Assembly: GCA_023444705.1 (NCBI GenBank)
Contig: JAEXMB010000023.1
Coordinates: 1-41,603, forward strand
DNA length: 41,603 nucleotides
Source of the DNA: Pseudomonadota bacterium
GTDB lineage: Bacteria > Pseudomonadota > Alphaproteobacteria > Micavibrionales > UBA2020
Direction of reading: 5' to 3'
The position numbers and the translations under genes were made by a program. The notes beneath the pieces were generated by a model. That model saw only the letters and a program-made list of their open reading frames with translations, was not told where the DNA came from and did not search any database. Below are positions 1 through 5,967 of this stretch, piece by piece; positions within the stretch are counted from its first letter, which is position 1, and each line of letters opens with the position of its first letter.

Positions 1-313
1 CCCTGAAGGCGGGGTGTTGGGGGACGAGTTCCTTGAGCAGGCGTTCCATCTGTGCGCCGTTTTCATACCAGGTGTCGAATTTAAAGCTGCCCTCGCTGCG
101 TGTGCTGAACAGGCGGTATTTGAAAACGCCCGACGCGTAGCTGCCTGATCCGTTAAAGCCGTGGCGCGCAAAAACCCCTGCGGTGCCGTCGGCCAGTTTT
201 TTGGCGCGCGCGACGTCTTGTTGCAGGTCGCGCAAGGTGCGTGCGCAGGCCTGTGCAATTCTGGCGTTGAGCGCGTCTTTGGCGCGCTGGTTGAAATGTT
301 CGTTCAGTGACAT
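1..313 (-). CDS. hypothetical protein, 5' part only (cut by window edge)
   Basis: The reading frame starts with ATG at 313 and runs open to the window edge, giving the first 104 residues (MSLNEHFNQRAKDALNARIA...). There is no signal peptide or membrane segment. The first half is Ala/Arg/Lys-rich and probably helical; the second half has aromatic residues spaced as in beta strands (FKYRLF, FKFDTWYENG). A purine stretch GGGACAG precedes the ATG, and a good promoter with consensus -35 lies at 366-394, about 50 bases upstream, so this gene appears to have its own transcript separate from fabG. I do not recognise the family and the C-terminus is not visible. Confidence 0.7.
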   Translation of the reverse strand, partial: MSLNEHFNQRAKDALNARIAQACARTLRDLQQDVARAKKLADGTAGVFARHGFNGSGSYASGVFKYRLFSTRSEGSFKFDTWYENGAQMERLLKELVPQHPAFR

Positions 314-365
314 GGCTGTCCCGACGTTTGGGCGATATGAATGTGCAGAGTGTGAAAACGTGACG

Positions 366-394
366 ACTCTAGCACGCGTTCCGGCTTATGTCAA
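366..394 (-). promoter_or_regulatory. sigma70-type promoter of the partial gene at 1-313
   Basis: On the minus strand TTGACA (394-389), a 17-base spacer and TAGAGT (371-366). The -35 is perfect and the -10 matches 4 of 6. The -35 is part of the 9-mer TTGACATAA shared with three other promoters in the window. Confidence 0.65.
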
Positions 395-431
395 AACTGC
401 ACCCGGATAAAAAACTCTTTTAAATCAATAA

Positions 432-466
432 CAAAAAAGGCGGCGCGACATTTCTGCCGGCCGCCC
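432..466 (-). terminator. rho-independent terminator after fabG
   Basis: Read on the minus strand, GGCGGC (465-460) and GCCGCC (444-439) form a stem around a 15-base loop, followed by six T (438-433). It lies 21 bases after the fabG stop and ends the fabD-fabG transcript. Confidence 0.7.
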
Positions 467-486
467 TGATGTCAAAAAGCGCAGGA

Positions 487-1227
487 TCAGATCATCGCCA
501 TGCCGCCATTGATGTGTAGCGTCTGGCCGGTCATGTAGCTGGCCTCGGCACTGGCAAGGTAGACGCAGGCCGCCGCGATGTCTTCCGGCGTGCCCATCTG
601 GCCTGCGGGGATGGTGGCGTTGATGCTGTCTTTTTGCTGGTCGTTAAGCGCGTCGGTCATCGCGGTGGCGATAAAGCCGGGGGCCACGCAGTTGAGCGTG
701 ATGCCGCGGTTGGCGACTTCTGCGGCCATCGACTTGGTCATGCCGATCATGCCCGCCTTGGATGCGCAGTAGTTGGCCTGCCCCGGGTTGCCGGTGACGC
801 CGACGACCGAAGTGATGTTGATGACGCGGCCAAAGCGGCGCTTCATCATGCCGCGGATGGCGGCACGCGTCAGGCGGAAGGGGGCCGTCAGGTTGACGTC
901 CTGCACGACCTGCCAGTCCTCGTCCTTCATGCGCATGAACAGGCCGTCCTTGGTCAGGCCCGCGTTGTTCACGAGGATGTCGATCTGGCCCATTTTTTCC
1001 TCGGCCAGCTTGATCAGCGCATCGGCTTCTTCCGAAGTGTCGAGGGTCGAGGCGAAAATAAAGACGCGCTCTCCGCCAATTTCGCCCGCGAGCTTTTCAA
1101 GTGCCTGCACGTTGCGGCCGTTGAGGCCGACGGTGGCGCCCTGTGCGTGGAGCGCTTTGGCGATCGCGCCGCCGATGCCGCCCGACGCGCCGGTGACAAG
1201 GGCTGTTTTGCCGCTGAGATCAAACAT
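487..1227 (-). CDS. fabG: 3-oxoacyl-[acyl-carrier-protein] reductase FabG
   Basis: This is the NADPH-dependent ketoreductase of type II fatty-acid synthesis, reducing 3-oxoacyl-ACP to 3-hydroxyacyl-ACP in the cytosol. The 246-residue product is a classical short-chain dehydrogenase: cofactor motif TGASGGIG at residues 12-19, NNAG at 87-90, and the catalytic set Asn112, Ser140, Tyr153 and Lys157. The start at 1227 is preferred over upstream Met codons because GGAG lies at the right distance and the protein then begins, like other FabG, a few residues before the first beta strand. It is the last gene of a fabD / DUF4870-like / fabG transcript and is followed by a terminator. acpP, often next to fabG, does not follow on this side. 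Confidence 0.97.
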   Translation of the reverse strand: MFDLSGKTALVTGASGGIGGAIAKALHAQGATVGLNGRNVQALEKLAGEIGGERVFIFASTLDTSEEADALIKLAEEKMGQIDILVNNAGLTKDGLFMRMKDEDWQVVQDVNLTAPFRLTRAAIRGMMKRRFGRVINITSVVGVTGNPGQANYCASKAGMIGMTKSMAAEVANRGITLNCVAPGFIATAMTDALNDQQKDSINATIPAGQMGTPEDIAAACVYLASAEASYMTGQTLHINGGMAMI

Positions 1228-1255
1228 GGTGTTTCTCCGTTTTATATGATGAAAA

Positions 1256-1615
1256 TTAGACGAACCAGCTGTCCGCATTGGGCATGGGCTGGCGCTTTTG
1301 CGCTTTTGCGAGGCTCAGCACGCAACGCACGATGACAAGTGCCGCCAGCGGCGCCAGCAGCAAAAAGCCGATAAAGACGGTCATCAGCACAACGCACAGC
1401 GCAACGCCGATAACGGCGATCCAGAACGTGTGGATCAGGTAGAGGTAATGCGACGCCTCCCATGCGGGGGTGTCGTCCTTCTTCCACGCATAGGCCAAAA
1501 TCACGCCGATCAGCGAAGTGATGCCGACCGCAAAGGATGCAAGGTAGAGCAGCGACACGATGGTCGGGCGGTTGAGTTCAAAGCTTGGCGGTGCGTTTTC
1601 AACAGGTGCGTTCAT
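1256..1615 (-). CDS. small membrane protein, DUF4870-like
   Basis: This 119-residue protein has a polar N-terminus and about three hydrophobic segments (roughly residues 20-44, 63-82 and 83-102). The layout, with a charged loop (KKDD) and an aromatic stretch reading ASHYLYLIHTFWI between the first two segments, resembles the DUF4870/Tic20-like family of small inner-membrane proteins, whose function is not established. It sits between fabD (26 bases upstream) and fabG (28 bases downstream) on the same strand, so it is probably cotranscribed with fatty-acid synthesis genes. Whether it has a role in lipid synthesis is not shown by the sequence. Confidence 0.85.
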   Translation of the reverse strand: MNAPVENAPPSFELNRPTIVSLLYLASFAVGITSLIGVILAYAWKKDDTPAWEASHYLYLIHTFWIAVIGVALCVVLMTVFIGFLLLAPLAALVIVRCVLSLAKAQKRQPMPNADSWFV

Positions 1616-1641
1616 GCCGGTTCTCGCAAAACGGGTGCGGG

Positions 1642-2580
1642 TTAAAGCGCGTTGATGAAGGCGTCGATGTCGGCGGGCGTGCCGATGCTGCGGCTTGTGA
1701 CGTTGCTGTCGATGCGCTTGGTCAGGCCGGCCAAAACCTTGCCGGCACCCAGTTCCACCGTTTCGCTTACGCCCTGCTGTGCCATGAACAGCACGCTTTC
1801 GCGCCAGCGCACCATGCCGGTGACCTGTTCGACCAGCAGTTGCTTGATACGCGCAGGATCGGTCACGGCGTCGGCAGTGACGTTGGCGACCAGCGGCACG
1901 ACGGGGGCATTGGCCTGCACTTGCGCCAGCGCATCACGCATGACGTCGGCGGCGGGTTGCATCAGCGCGCAGTGAAAGGGGGCGGAGACGGGCAGCAACA
2001 GCGCGCGCTTGGCGCCTTTGGCCTGCGCCAGCGCAATGGCTTTTTCCACGGCAGCTTTGTGGCCGGACACGACGACTTGTCCAAAAGAGTTATCGTTGGC
2101 GCTGGCGACGATCTCGCTGCCGCTGACTTCGCTGACGATGGCGTTGACGTCGGGCATTTCAAGGCCCAGCAGTGCGGCCATCGCGCCCACGCCGACGGGC
2201 ACGGCTTTTTGCATTGCCTGCCCGCGGGTTTTAAGCAGGCGTGCGGCATCGGCAAGGGTAAAGGTGCCCGCCGCCGTCAGGGCCGAATATTCGCCCAGAC
2301 TGTGGCCCGCCACGTATTTGGCATTGCCGATCACGCCCGGTTGCGCCTGATCCAGCACGCGCGCGACGGCAACCGATACGGCCATCAGGGCGGGCTGGGT
2401 GTTTTCGGTCAGGGTCAGGGCGGCTTCGTCTTCGCCCCACATAATGTCAGACAGTTTTTGCGACAGCGCGTCGTCGACTTCTTCAAACACGGCGCGGGCG
2501 GCGGGGAAGGCGTCGGCGAGGTCTTTGCCCATGCCAAGGAACTGGCTGCCCTGTCCGGGAAATACGAATGCGCGGGTCAT
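1642..2580 (-). CDS. fabD: malonyl-CoA:ACP transacylase FabD
   Basis: FabD moves the malonyl group from CoA to acyl carrier protein, supplying the extender unit for fatty-acid elongation. The 312-residue product has the N-terminal GQGSQ (residues 9-13), the nucleophile elbow GHSLG with Ser94, and the catalytic His in the APFHCALM stretch. The start at 2580 is chosen because AAGGACGA stands upstream and because FabD normally begins just before the FVFPGQGSQ strand; the reading frame extends 24 codons further without homology. It is the first gene of the fabD-DUF4870-fabG run. Confidence 0.97.
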   Translation of the reverse strand: MTRAFVFPGQGSQFLGMGKDLADAFPAARAVFEEVDDALSQKLSDIMWGEDEAALTLTENTQPALMAVSVAVARVLDQAQPGVIGNAKYVAGHSLGEYSALTAAGTFTLADAARLLKTRGQAMQKAVPVGVGAMAALLGLEMPDVNAIVSEVSGSEIVASANDNSFGQVVVSGHKAAVEKAIALAQAKGAKRALLLPVSAPFHCALMQPAADVMRDALAQVQANAPVVPLVANVTADAVTDPARIKQLLVEQVTGMVRWRESVLFMAQQGVSETVELGAGKVLAGLTKRIDSNVTSRSIGTPADIDAFINAL

Positions 2581-2625
2581 TGTGAATCGTCCTTGCTGAA
2601 AGGTTGGTCGAAAAACGGACCTGAC

Positions 2626-2653
2626 GATATACCAGCAGGACGACCAGAACAAG
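2626..2653 (-). promoter_or_regulatory. possible fabD promoter
   Basis: On the minus strand a TATATC -10-like hexamer (2631-2626) lies 16 bases after CTTGTT (2653-2648), placing a start site about 40 bases before the fabD ATG. The -35 match is weak, so this is tentative. Confidence 0.35.
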
Positions 2654-2669
2654 AAAGGATGGCTGGCGC

Positions 2670-2687
2670 GGTTAACCTTGGTTAACG
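2670..2687. repeat. paired GGTTAAC palindromic sites upstream of fabD
   Basis: GGTTAACC (2670-2677), two T, then GGTTAACG (2680-2687): two copies of a palindromic core 10 bases apart, one helical turn, making the symmetric TTAACCTTGGTTAA. It lies about 20 bases upstream of the suggested fabD -35. It could be an operator; no regulator can be named. Confidence 0.4.
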
Positions 2688-2734
2688 CGGCGTGTTATGT
2701 GTCATTGAAACTGCTGTGTTTTCTGCGTTGCGCG

Positions 2735-3340
2735 TCAGGGGCGGGGGCCGCCCTTGCGTGGGGGTGGCGCGGTTTTTGCCTGCAGGTCAGCGATTTCCGC
2801 CGCCGAAAGTTCGCGCCCTTCAATATACCATGCCGATGTGCCGTCGCGGTTGACGACGGCGGGGCCGTCGGTGCGGTGCAACTTACCGTGCTTGAAATAG
2901 CGCAGGCTCAGGCCGTCGTGGCTGATCATGGCGGGTTTGTTGTTGTCGCGGTGCGGCTCGCCATGCTGATACCAGACCTGTTGCCCGTTGGGCTTGATAT
3001 AGGCGGGCAGGTCGCCGTCGCGGTGGCGGCGCATCTGCGTGTCGGTCCATTCCTGCGTGCCGTCATGGTCGACGATAGTGGGACCGCCGCTTGGGCGGGC
3101 AGGCTGGCCTTCAAACCACCATTCGCTGTAGCCGCTTGGTTCAACGCGCGCGGGCAGGTCGTTGCCGCGGTGCATGACACCGTTGTCATACCAGAATTTC
3201 GTGCCGGGGGAGGCGCGATGCGGGTCGTCGGACCAGATCACGGCGGGCAGGTCGTTCCAGCTGTCGAGGTGCCCTTTGCGGTTGCGCCACTCGGTGGTGC
3301 CGTTTCGCAAAACAAGTCGATATCGCGGGTCTGCGGCCAT
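2735..3340 (-). CDS. WY-G-HR-PA tandem-repeat protein
   Basis: This 201-residue protein consists almost wholly of about seven repeats of 24-31 residues with the pattern W-Y-x2-G-x2-HR-x2-(L/G)PA-x5-DG. The PA or PT positions fall near residues 32, 63, 87, 112, 136 and 160, and the last unit stops at AWYIEG. Such repeats resemble MORN-like beta-hairpin repeats found scattered in bacteria, phages and large DNA viruses; a binding or scaffold role is possible but unproven. There is no signal peptide. The C-terminus is Pro/Lys/Arg-rich. No Shine-Dalgarno is visible at 3340, and the gene starts 19 bases after the upstream hydrolase gene, so it is probably translated from that transcript. It is the last gene of a three-gene cassette. 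Confidence 0.85.
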   Translation of the reverse strand: MAADPRYRLVLRNGTTEWRNRKGHLDSWNDLPAVIWSDDPHRASPGTKFWYDNGVMHRGNDLPARVEPSGYSEWWFEGQPARPSGGPTIVDHDGTQEWTDTQMRRHRDGDLPAYIKPNGQQVWYQHGEPHRDNNKPAMISHDGLSLRYFKHGKLHRTDGPAVVNRDGTSAWYIEGRELSAAEIADLQAKTAPPPRKGGPRP

Positions 3341-3359
3341 AGGGGATAAACCGCTGACG

Positions 3360-3938
3360 TTAGCGGCGCAGGACAGCGCGAAGACTGCGGCAGGCCTTGG
3401 GGGCCTCTTGGCGCTGGCCGCGCGGCAACGGCGTGAATTGCGTGGTCAGCATGTCGTCCGTTTTCATGCCGCTGACACCGATGCAATGGCCTTTGGTCAC
3501 GTTATTGATGATGACGCTGTTGCTGTCGCCAAATGTGGGTGCGCCCGGATAGCGGGTGCCGATGGCAACGGCATCGGCATGGCCGATGTGATAGCCGTCG
3601 GGCTCCCACGTTTTGGGTTCGATGGTTTCAACACCGCGGCTGCGCGCGGCCGCCATGACGGCGGCATGACGCGCGCGCAGGTCGCGGTGATCGGCGGTGC
3701 TTTGCGGGCCGACATTGCGCGGCACGACAACAACAGCGCGGTAACCTGCATGCTGGATGCGGTCAATCAGCTGTTCGGTGTCGCGCTGCACATCAACGCC
3801 GCCGTTGGTTCCGGTGGCCAGAATGGCGACCGGCGCGGGCGGGGCCATGCTGGTGGAGGCGACATACCATGTTGCCGTCGCTGCCATGAACGCCAGCTCA
3901 AGGCCGATGATTTTTTTGATGAGGCCTTTTTTTGCCAT
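3360..3938 (-). CDS. membrane-anchored SGNH-like hydrolase with apparently permuted blocks
   Basis: The 192-residue product starts with a short basic region and one membrane segment (about residues 8-28), so the rest probably faces the periplasm. The remainder carries all SGNH-hydrolase signature blocks, but in an unusual order: GTN (block III, residues 43-45) after a beta strand, DGYH (block V Asp114 and His117), then GDSNS (block I, Ser139) and finally GVSGMKTDD (block II Gly, 154-162). In ordinary SGNH enzymes the GDS block comes first and the DxxH block last, so this looks like a circular permutation. SGNH enzymes are esterases or acetyl-transfer enzymes; the substrate here is unknown. 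Start 3938 is the Met just before the membrane segment, 7 bases after the lipoprotein stop. The family call is inferred from motifs only. Confidence 0.6.
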   Translation of the reverse strand: MAKKGLIKKIIGLELAFMAATATWYVASTSMAPPAPVAILATGTNGGVDVQRDTEQLIDRIQHAGYRAVVVVPRNVGPQSTADHRDLRARHAAVMAAARSRGVETIEPKTWEPDGYHIGHADAVAIGTRYPGAPTFGDSNSVIINNVTKGHCIGVSGMKTDDMLTTQFTPLPRGQRQEAPKACRSLRAVLRR

Positions 3939-3945
3939 GTGATTA

Positions 3946-4230
3946 CTACCCGCGTTTGAGTGCTGTGCAATAGCCGCCGTATTGTTCGAAACTGCGGCCA
4001 TCAAGGGTTTTGATGACGACATTGCGCGATGTAGACGAGATGTCGCTGCTAATGCCATCCTTGGTTTCGCCCTCGAACGTTACGGCCCCTGCGGGGCTGT
4101 AGCATTTGACGTCATAGGCAGAGGCCTGCGCCTCTGCGCGGTTGGCGGCGGCTTGTTCCGGCGTGGGTGCGCCGCAGCCGGCGAGGGCGGCGGAGGCAAG
4201 GAAGCTTGCTGCTAACGCTTTGAATTTCAT
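3946..4230 (-). CDS. small lipoprotein, unknown function
   Basis: The product has 94 residues with a classic lipoprotein signal (MKFKALAASFLASAALAGC), lipobox LAGC and lipidated Cys19. The mature part has an Ala/Glu-rich linker and a compact domain of about 55 residues with two Cys (43 and 88) that could form a disulfide in the periplasm. The residue after the Cys is Gly, not Asp, so outer-membrane sorting by Lol is more likely than inner-membrane retention, as far as that rule applies. GAGGTA precedes the start. It is the first gene of a cassette with the SGNH-like and repeat proteins and has a promoter at 4278-4306. I do not recognise the family. Confidence 0.9.
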   Translation of the reverse strand: MKFKALAASFLASAALAGCGAPTPEQAAANRAEAQASAYDVKCYSPAGAVTFEGETKDGISSDISSTSRNVVIKTLDGRSFEQYGGYCTALKRG

Positions 4231-4277
4231 GATAAATACCTCATACAAAGAACGCCCCGATGCAAAGTGATGCAGAA

Positions 4278-4306
4278 AGATTAATTGATTCTATGTTTTA
4301 TGTCAA
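4278..4306 (-). promoter_or_regulatory. promoter of the lipoprotein/SGNH/repeat cassette
   Basis: On the minus strand TTGACA (4306-4301), 17-base spacer, TAATCT (4283-4278), with transcription expected to begin about 40 bases before the lipoprotein ATG. The -35 lies in the shared 9-mer TTGACATAA; the -10 is weak. Confidence 0.6.
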
Positions 4307-4345
4307 ATAAAGGCGGTGCGAACCCACAATAAATACGAAAAAACC

Positions 4346-4375
4346 TTGCCCTTGGCGGCAGAATCCCTGTAAAAC
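4346..4375 (+). promoter_or_regulatory. probable rpsF operon promoter
   Basis: TTGCCC (4346-4351) is followed after 16 bases by TGTAAA (4368-4373), or after 18 bases by TAAAAC (4370-4375). A start near 4382 would give a leader of about 110 bases before rpsF. Matches are moderate. Confidence 0.4.
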
Positions 4376-4442
4376 CCAGACATCCTGCTGACCGGACACT
4401 CATATATATGACCTGGTCGGCTGTGACCCGTGCGGCTCTTGC

Positions 4443-4482
4443 CCTGAATGGTTCAGGCGAAAGCGGCGGGTCGGCTAAACCC
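4443..4482 (+). promoter_or_regulatory. candidate structured rpsF leader (S6:S18 autoregulation?)
   Basis: Directly upstream of the rpsF Shine-Dalgarno there is a perfect hairpin CCTGAA-TGG-TTCAGG (4443-4457) and a second small one, GGGT (4468-4471) pairing with ACCC (4479-4482), ending next to AAAGGA. In several bacteria the bS6:bS18 complex is known to bind a structured rpsF leader and repress its own synthesis. The position fits; the exact known fold was not matched. Confidence 0.35.
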
Positions 4483-4494
4483 AAAGGATGGACA

Positions 4495-4929
4495 ATGCCA
4501 CTCTACGAAACCGTGTTCATTGCACGGCAGGACGTTTCTGCCAAGCAAGTGGAAGACTACGCCAAGTCGTTCTCCAAAATCGTCAACGACAACGGCGGCG
4601 AAACCAAGCGCACCGAAAGCTGGGGCCTGCGCAACCTCGCCTACAAAATCAAAAAGAACAAAAAGGGTCACTACACCCTGCTGCACTTCGACGCACCCGC
4701 TGCGGCGATTGCGGAAATGGAGCGCAACATCCGTCTGAACGAAGACGTCCTGCGTTTCATGACCGTGCGCATCGAAAAGCTGCCGGAAGGCCCCTCGGCC
4801 ATCCTGCGCCAGAGCGATGACGAAGGCGATGAGCGCGGCGAAGGCCGTAGCCGCGACCGTTTCTCGAGCGACCGCCGCCCCCGCGGCCCGCGTCCCGAGG
4901 CAGCAACCGCAGCAGAAGGAGCTGAATAA
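4495..4929 (+). CDS. rpsF: 30S ribosomal protein bS6
   Basis: The 144-residue product begins MPLYETVFIARQDVS, as bS6 proteins do, and carries the WGLRNLAYKIKKNKKGHYTLLHF core that contacts bS18 and 16S rRNA in the small-subunit platform. The C-terminal 40 residues are charged and rich in Arg, Asp and Glu, an extension common in this protein. The start at 4495 is set by homology and by AAAGGA just before it; the frame is open upstream to an ATG at 4408, but that part is not bS6-like. The stop TAA shares its last A with the ATG of rpsR, so the two are translationally coupled. Confidence 0.98.
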   Translation: MPLYETVFIARQDVSAKQVEDYAKSFSKIVNDNGGETKRTESWGLRNLAYKIKKNKKGHYTLLHFDAPAAAIAEMERNIRLNEDVLRFMTVRIEKLPEGPSAILRQSDDEGDERGEGRSRDRFSSDRRPRGPRPEAATAAEGAE

Positions 4930-5219
4930 TGTCTGAAGCAGCAGAACGCAAACCCGCGGGCGACCGCAAAGAAGGCCGTGGCGGCGCCGGTGGCGCACGT
5001 CGTCCTTTCTTCAAACGCCGCAAGTCGTGCCCCTTCTCGGGCAAGAACGCTCCGGCGATTGACTACAAAGATCCCAAGCTGCTCGGCCGTTTCGTGTCCG
5101 AGCGCGGCAAGATGGTGCCCTCGCGTATCACCGCCGTTTCGCAAAAAGCACAGCGCAAGCTGGCACGCGAAATCAAGCGTGCGCGCTTCCTGGCGCTCAT
5201 GCCCTACGTTGCGAACTAA
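4929..5219 (+). CDS. rpsR: 30S ribosomal protein bS18
   Basis: The 96-residue product has a Gly/Arg/Lys-rich leader of about 27 residues followed by the bS18 core (RRKSCPFSGKN, then IDYKDPKLLGRFVSERGKMVPSRITAVS and KAQRKLAREIKRARFLALMPY). bS18 binds bS6 and the platform of the 30S subunit. It overlaps rpsF by one base and precedes rplI by 14 bases, with AAGGAGA for the next gene inside that gap. This is the standard rpsF-rpsR-rplI unit. Confidence 0.98.
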   Translation: MSEAAERKPAGDRKEGRGGAGGARRPFFKRRKSCPFSGKNAPAIDYKDPKLLGRFVSERGKMVPSRITAVSQKAQRKLAREIKRARFLALMPYVAN

Positions 5220-5233
5220 GGAGAACGAGAACA

Positions 5234-5851
5234 ATGCAAGTAATCCTTTTGGAACGCGTTGAAAGCCTCGGCCAGATGGGTGACGTCGTCACCGTGCGCC
5301 CCGGTTATGCACGCAACTTCCTGCTGCCGCGCCAGAAAGCCCTGCGCGCGACCGCAGAAAACGTCCGTTACTTCGAAGGCCAGAAAAAAGTGCTTGAGGC
5401 CGATAACCTCAAGCGCCGTGAAGAAGCCGAAAAAGTCGCCAAGAAAGCTGACGGCCTGAAAGTCGTCGTCATTCGTCAGGCGTCTGAAGCCGGCCAGCTT
5501 TACGGATCGGTCACCGCACGCGACATCGCCGATGCAATCGGCGACAAAGGCGTGAAGGTCGGCAAAGAGCAGGTCCGCATGGAACGTGCGTACAAGCTGC
5601 TTGGCCTGTACCCGATCAAAGTCGCCCTGCACCCCGAAGTGGTCGTTGAGGTCACCCTCAACATCGCCCGTTCGGCTGAAGAAGCGAAAATCCAGGAAGA
5701 GCGCGGCGAAGCACTCATCGTCAAGACGGCTGCGGAAGAACGCGCGGCTGAACTGGCCGAGGCTGCTGCCCGTGCCCAAGCCGAGAGCGACAAGGCTGCC
5801 AGCGAAGCGCAGCCTGCCGAAGAAACCGCCGGCGAAGAGGCTGCTGCCTAA
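5234..5851 (+). CDS. rplI: 50S ribosomal protein bL9
   Basis: The N-terminal domain is canonical: MQVILLERVESLGQMGDVV followed by VRPGYARNFLLPR, which binds 23S rRNA. A helical connector and the C-terminal domain follow to about residue 150. At 205 residues the protein is some 55 longer than the E. coli form; the extra C-terminus is Ala/Glu-rich with almost no aromatic residues and is probably a disordered acidic tail, an extension seen in many alphaproteobacteria. AAGGAGAACGAGAACA precedes the start. A hairpin at 5882-5918 separates it from dnaB. Confidence 0.97.
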   Translation: MQVILLERVESLGQMGDVVTVRPGYARNFLLPRQKALRATAENVRYFEGQKKVLEADNLKRREEAEKVAKKADGLKVVVIRQASEAGQLYGSVTARDIADAIGDKGVKVGKEQVRMERAYKLLGLYPIKVALHPEVVVEVTLNIARSAEEAKIQEERGEALIVKTAAEERAAELAEAAARAQAESDKAASEAQPAEETAGEEAAA

Positions 5852-5881
5852 TCGCGACGGGGCTTCAATCCTCGCATACAC

Positions 5882-5918
5882 GGGAGGCTTTCTCAGCTTG
5901 ACTGCGGGAAAGCCTCCC
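5882..5918 (+). terminator. perfect hairpin between rplI and dnaB, no T run
   Basis: GGGAGGCTTTC (5882-5892) and GAAAGCCTCCC (5908-5918) pair over 11 bases without mismatch around a 15-base loop. No T tract follows, so it is not a standard intrinsic terminator; it may cause partial termination or protect or process the mRNA between the ribosomal and replication genes. Confidence 0.5.
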
Positions 5919-5967
5919 TGCATGTGGGGCCCTATCCATCCTTTTCACCGTTTACAGGGGTACGCTT

